This document shows positions 6,625-8,736 of a stretch of 8,736 nt of DNA, one piece after another. The stretch is from contig DXEZ01000080.1 in NCBI GenBank assembly GCA_019114715.1, positions 1 through 8,736 on the forward strand, read 5' to 3'. The position numbers and the translations under genes are program-made. Within the stretch, counting starts at the first letter, position 1. Each line of letters opens with the position of its first letter. Under the pieces are notes generated by a model that saw nothing but the letters and a program-made list of their open reading frames with translations, did no database searches and was not told where the DNA came from. The DNA is from Candidatus Sphingobacterium stercoripullorum. Lineage in GTDB: Bacteria; Bacteroidota; Bacteroidia; Sphingobacteriales; Sphingobacteriaceae.

Positions 6625-7710
6625 CTATATGTCTTCGGTATTACTGTTCTCGAAAATCTCATGTAATTTTTGTTGCAATAGCTTTTTATCGGGCAGTTGG
6701 GTTTTGTACTCGGCGACCATTGCAGGGGAAAGCGAACGGCTTAATGCAAATTCTACAACTTCGTTTTCCTTATCCTTGCAAAGCAAGATGCCAATACTTG
6801 GATTTTCGTGAGGTTTCTTTACGTTCCTGTCTAATGCTTCTAAATAGAAGTTGAGTTGCCCCAAATGGTCGGGTTTAAATTTTTCAGTTTTAAGTTCAAA
6901 AGCTACTAAGCATTGCAAACCTCGATGATAAAATACAAGGTCAATATAAAAATCGCTGTTGCCTACCTGTACTTTGTGTTCTTCGTCAATGAAAATAAAG
7001 TCCCTGCCCAATTCCAAGATAAAGTTTTTCATCTGTTTGATTAAACCTTTTTGCAGGTCACTTTCGCTGTGTGGTTCGGGCAAGTTTAGAAATTCAAAAA
7101 CATAACTGTCTTTGAAAGCATTCATAATATCTTGAGAAAAATCTTTGGGCAATGATGCAATGTTTACTTTGCCCAACATAACGCGTTCAAACAGGCTTGC
7201 GTTAATTTGGCGATCAAGCTCCCGAACACTGTAATTTTCTTTGATACTCATACGCAAGTAAAATTCTCGCTCTTCTTCGGTTTTGCACCGTGAAAAAATT
7301 GTGCGGTGGTGTGACCAACTCAACTGTGCTAAAATAGTTTTTCTTATGTCTTGGGGTTGTGGTTGTAATTGTCGCCCCACCGTGGCGACAATTTTAGCTT
7401 CTTGTTTTTCAATGTTTTGTATTTGTGTCCGCGCTGTGGCGACAAATTTGGTTCCAGCATAGGTTTCATAGAATTGTATCATTCTGTAAAGCCCTGCACG
7501 GTTAAAGCCTTTTAGTTCGGGATTGTTTTTCTGAATAAAATCCGCCAATTCATTTACCGTTTTATCGCCCCACTCGGCAACAGTTAACTTTTGTTTGACG
7601 TATGCCCCTATATTCCAATATAAGTTAATAAGCTCGATATTAACCGCCTTTATCGCATTGTTTCGGGATTGCTGTATGAGTTGTATAATGTCGCTAAATC
7701 TCTTATCCAT
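6625..7710 (-). CDS. DUF1016-family PDDEXK nuclease (YhcG-like)
   Basis: A 361-residue protein with the two-part layout of the YhcG/DUF1016 family. The N-terminal domain (about 1-170) includes LINLYWNIGAYV (27-38) and LSWSHHRTIF (130-139), and the C-terminal domain (about 200-355) is a PDDEXK nuclease. Likely catalytic residues are all present: Glu216, Asp257 in YIDLV, Glu272 and Lys274 in FELK, and Gln285 in LGQLNFYL. So it is probably active on DNA. Members are found in defence islands, within type I restriction loci or as orphans; no hsd gene lies nearby. Residues 88-118 carry two related segments, FVATART and IVATVGR, 18 residues apart. Length is normal. Repeat copy 1 lies just beyond its stop and copy 2 some 240 bases before its start. 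Its target cannot be read from sequence. Confidence 0.9.
   Translation of the reverse strand: MDKRFSDIIQLIQQSRNNAIKAVNIELINLYWNIGAYVKQKLTVAEWGDKTVNELADFIQKNNPELKGFNRAGLYRMIQFYETYAGTKFVATARTQIQNIEKQEAKIVATVGRQLQPQPQDIRKTILAQLSWSHHRTIFSRCKTEEEREFYLRMSIKENYSVRELDRQINASLFERVMLGKVNIASLPKDFSQDIMNAFKDSYVFEFLNLPEPHSESDLQKGLIKQMKNFILELGRDFIFIDEEHKVQVGNSDFYIDLVFYHRGLQCLVAFELKTEKFKPDHLGQLNFYLEALDRNVKKPHENPSIGILLCKDKENEVVEFALSRSLSPAMVAEYKTQLPDKKLLQQKLHEIFENSNTEDI
7367..7393. repeat. Perfect inverted repeat inside the DUF1016 gene
   Basis: AATTGTCGCC (7367-7376) and GGCGACAATT (7384-7393) are perfect inverted arms around 7 bases. The element GTGGCGACAA at 7382-7391 recurs at 7436-7445, exactly 18 codons away. 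They encode the variable linker between the two domains. Confidence 0.6.
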
Positions 7711-7763
7711 TGGTGATCATATTAAAGTACTAAGATATTAACAAAAACTAACAAAAAAGACAG

Positions 7764-7771
7764 CAAAGATA
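7764..7771 (-). promoter_or_regulatory. Probable -7 element for the DUF1016 gene
   Basis: On the minus strand this reads TATCTTTG followed by C, one of the commonest forms of the Bacteroidota -7 element. It lies about 54 bases before the start codon. A clear -33 TTG is not seen at 19-21 bases upstream, so strength is uncertain. Confidence 0.42.
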
Positions 7772-7949
7772 ACGGATACCGATAACTGCGCACGTATAAT
7801 AACTCAGCTCGTTCCTCGCTAGCCACCCTTCTGGACTTATAGTGCTTCGTTAACTTATATCCGATGGTATAATGGCTCTTTGTTTTGTTTTTCTTCTGAA
7901 AAATTAATGCTTTATTACTTAGCGAAAGATAAAAAATCCGTGCGTGATA

Positions 7950-8037
7950 CACCAGCCACTCACCGTAAACAGCCAAAGCGAGAACAGTTACGGACAAGAG
8001 CGATGGGGTTCCGCTAGCCGTAAATGAGTGTTGGGAA
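7950..8037 (+). repeat. Dispersed repeat, copy 2 (core only, about 88 bases)
   Basis: CACCAG, CCGTAAACAGC, CAAAGCGAGAACAG (7974-7987), CAAGAGCG, TGGGGTT and AATGAG occur in the same order and spacing as in copies 1 and 3. The left 110-140 bases of the long form are missing. A minus-strand open frame of 91 codons overlaps the copy, but it is not conserved in the other copies and I do not call it a gene. The copy lies upstream of the DUF1016 gene. Confidence 0.75.
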
Positions 8038-8040
8038 ATG

Positions 8041-8300
8041 AATTACTTCTTGTGCAAGCTTTTTTTAATCTCTTCGATTCAATTAATTAATGCAACCTAC
8101 AACTATCGTTGGTTTGTACTCAGAAAAATAAAGACAACGAAAAGTGGCCAATTAAAACAAGAATTGCCTATTAAAGAATAATTGAGAAAGTTCAAGAGTG
8201 AGAAATTAATTCATACTCCCTTTTTTTTCTTAACCTGATTTTGAAAAGTGGCGTTAAGTAATTGTTAGAACTGGTTCTGTCCAAAATATGCGCTAAAAAA
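8041..8300. other. AT-rich gap, no gene seen
   Basis: Neither strand holds a recognisable coding frame. GAAAAGTGGC occurs twice (near 8138 and 8241), which may be chance or the remnant of a lost element. A T-rich tract lies at 8221-8228. Confidence 0.4.
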
Positions 8301-8330
8301 TCAAAAGCCACTGATTATCAGTGGCTTTTG
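8301..8330. terminator. Strong palindromic terminator, best read on the minus strand
   Basis: The stem pairs 8302-8314 with 8318-8330 (13 bases, perfect) around a three-base loop; the sequence is AAAAGCCACTGAT and its complement. On the minus strand it is followed within two bases by a run of six T (complement of AAAAAA at 8295-8300). It sits directly after the tRNA-end-like fragment on that strand, where a tRNA terminator would be. Confidence 0.75.
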
Positions 8331-8348
8331 TCGGGGTGGCAGGATTTT
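8331..8348 (-). other. tRNA 3'-end fragment, probably tRNA-Pro; attachment-site-like scar
   Basis: On the minus strand this reads AATCCTGCCACCCCGACA, which fits the 3' half of a T-arm plus the 3' acceptor strand of a proline tRNA (acceptor partner CGGGGTG). The bases upstream on that strand do not form the rest of a tRNA. The 5' part of the T-arm, the anticodon arm and the D-arm are absent. Integrases of many genomic islands recombine at exactly such 3' ends and leave a short copy at the far junction, so this is a candidate att remnant. The tRNA identity is from memory of bacterial tRNA-Pro and not from a search. Confidence 0.5.
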
Positions 8349-8416
8349 CCACCACTCCCCTAAATCGTTGATTTTATTATTGTTAGCAAGTAGACTATCA
8401 AGAGAGGTAACCGAAT

Positions 8417-8645
8417 AGGTCACCTTTAATATGACCGCCTTTGTAGGCTTTTGTGTTCTCCCGATAGAACCTTTTCCAATCAGTCAATGTACTTTGTTAT
8501 CATAAAGATACGAAAACCCTCCGATAATAGCAATCTTTTTTATCATAGAATTAGGTCGCCAAATCAATTCCGTAAACAGCCAAAGCGAGAACAGCAAAGG
8601 GCAAAAGCGGTGGGGTTTCGCAGGCCACTAATGAGCGGTGGGAAA
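8417..8645 (+). repeat. Long dispersed repeat, copy 3 (about 229 bases)
   Basis: The second full-length copy, aligning with 6380-6605 with even spacing of anchors and scattered substitutions. The last 88 bases are shared with copy 2. On the minus strand it carries TATCTTTA (complement of 8503-8510) with TTG (complement of 8531-8533) 20 bases upstream, a reasonable Bacteroidota promoter; the matching positions in copy 1 are degraded to TATTTCCT. Nearby palindromic pieces are GGTCA/TGACC (8418-8422, 8432-8436) and GCCT-TTGT-AGGC (8437-8448). Confidence 0.75.
8503..8533 (-). promoter_or_regulatory. Possible promoter inside repeat copy 3
   Basis: Minus-strand TTG (8533-8531), 20-base spacer, then TATCTTTA (8510-8503) fits the Bacteroidota -33/-7 pattern. 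Transcription would run left through the repeat and the tRNA-end fragment to the terminator at 8301-8330, giving an RNA of roughly 200 bases without a usable ORF. Confidence 0.35.
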
Positions 8646-8736
8646 ACAATTGGCTTCATTCGGGCTTTAATCTTATGGTTTTATGTTCCATTCTATTGGC
8701 TTCAATTTGTCTGCTACTGTTGTTAGCGTTTTCAGT

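Noticed and set aside
6570..6854. Plus-strand open frame crossing repeat copy 1 and the end of the DUF1016 gene
   Set aside because: It joins repeat sequence to the antisense of the nuclease C-terminus; no start signal or protein family supports it.
7722..7997. 91-codon minus-strand frame covering part of repeat copy 2
   Set aside because: It begins inside the repeat core and is not kept open in copies 1 and 3. It looks like a translation of repeat DNA. The promoter for the DUF1016 gene also lies within it.
7963..8023. Switch-like RNA fold in the repeat core (CCGTAA, TTACGG, CCGTAA in copy 2)
   Set aside because: Copy 1 keeps only one of the pairings with a wobble, and copy 3 has CAAAGG in place of TTACGG without compensation, so the fold is not conserved.
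8380..8505. A possible small gene on the minus strand of repeat copies 1 and 3 starting ATGATAACAAA
   Set aside because: Copy 3 has an early stop and needs a frameshift to give a peptide. The ATG overlaps the predicted -7 element, and the two copies do not share a clear protein pattern.
6530..8645. Integron attC sites
   Set aside because: The cores lack paired RYYYAAC/GTTRRRY boxes, and outer inverted arms (CACTCA/TGAGTG) appear only in copy 2. No integrase is present.
6530..8645. CRISPR array
   Set aside because: The copies are about 90-230 bases long, separated by 0.6 and 1.4 kb, and have no regular spacers or cas genes.
8451..8726. 91-codon plus-strand frame over repeat copy 3
   Set aside because: The homologous copy 1 does not preserve this frame, and the protein has no recognisable features.

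Overview
The window looks like a chromosomal stretch from a member of the Bacteroidota. The genes have no Shine-Dalgarno sequence worth the name. Several promoter-like sites fit the Bacteroidota -7 consensus TAnnTTTG, and the protein families fit (HmuUV/HmuS haem uptake, ChaN, an IS21-type terminal repeat, a PDDEXK nuclease of the DUF1016 family). I cannot name the genus from sequence alone.

Left part (1-3975) is about haem and iron. An inner-membrane haem ABC permease (hmuU), its ATPase (hmuV) and a cytoplasmic HemS/HmuS-type haem-handling protein lie head to tail with gaps of 34 and 23 bases, and a convincing intrinsic terminator closes the unit. After it, in its own unit on the same strand, is an exported ChaN-like haem-binding protein. 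The outer-membrane receptor and periplasmic binding protein would be expected to the left, outside the window.

Middle (3976-6150): about 480 bases without a solid gene hold a possible 45-codon ORF and two tandem 23-base repeats that resemble the end of an IS21-family element. Then comes a urea transporter gene on the minus strand, followed by about 800 AT-rich bases in which I see no supported gene.

Right part (6100-8736) is accessory and scarred. A perfect 10-base inverted repeat overlaps a textbook Bacteroidota promoter and drives a broken AbiEi/DUF6088-type antitoxin pseudogene (two frameshifts, then truncation). The truncation point falls where a roughly 225-base repeat begins; a second long copy lies near the right end, and a third, core-only copy lies between. 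A DUF1016 (YhcG-like) PDDEXK nuclease gene on the minus strand sits between copies 1 and 2. Between copies 2 and 3 is a short fragment that looks like the 3' end of a proline tRNA plus its terminator, the kind of scar left by an integrative element.

The most unusual features are the undescribed repeat family, its coincidence with the antitoxin breakpoint, and the tRNA-end scar. The haem genes are well-known families.
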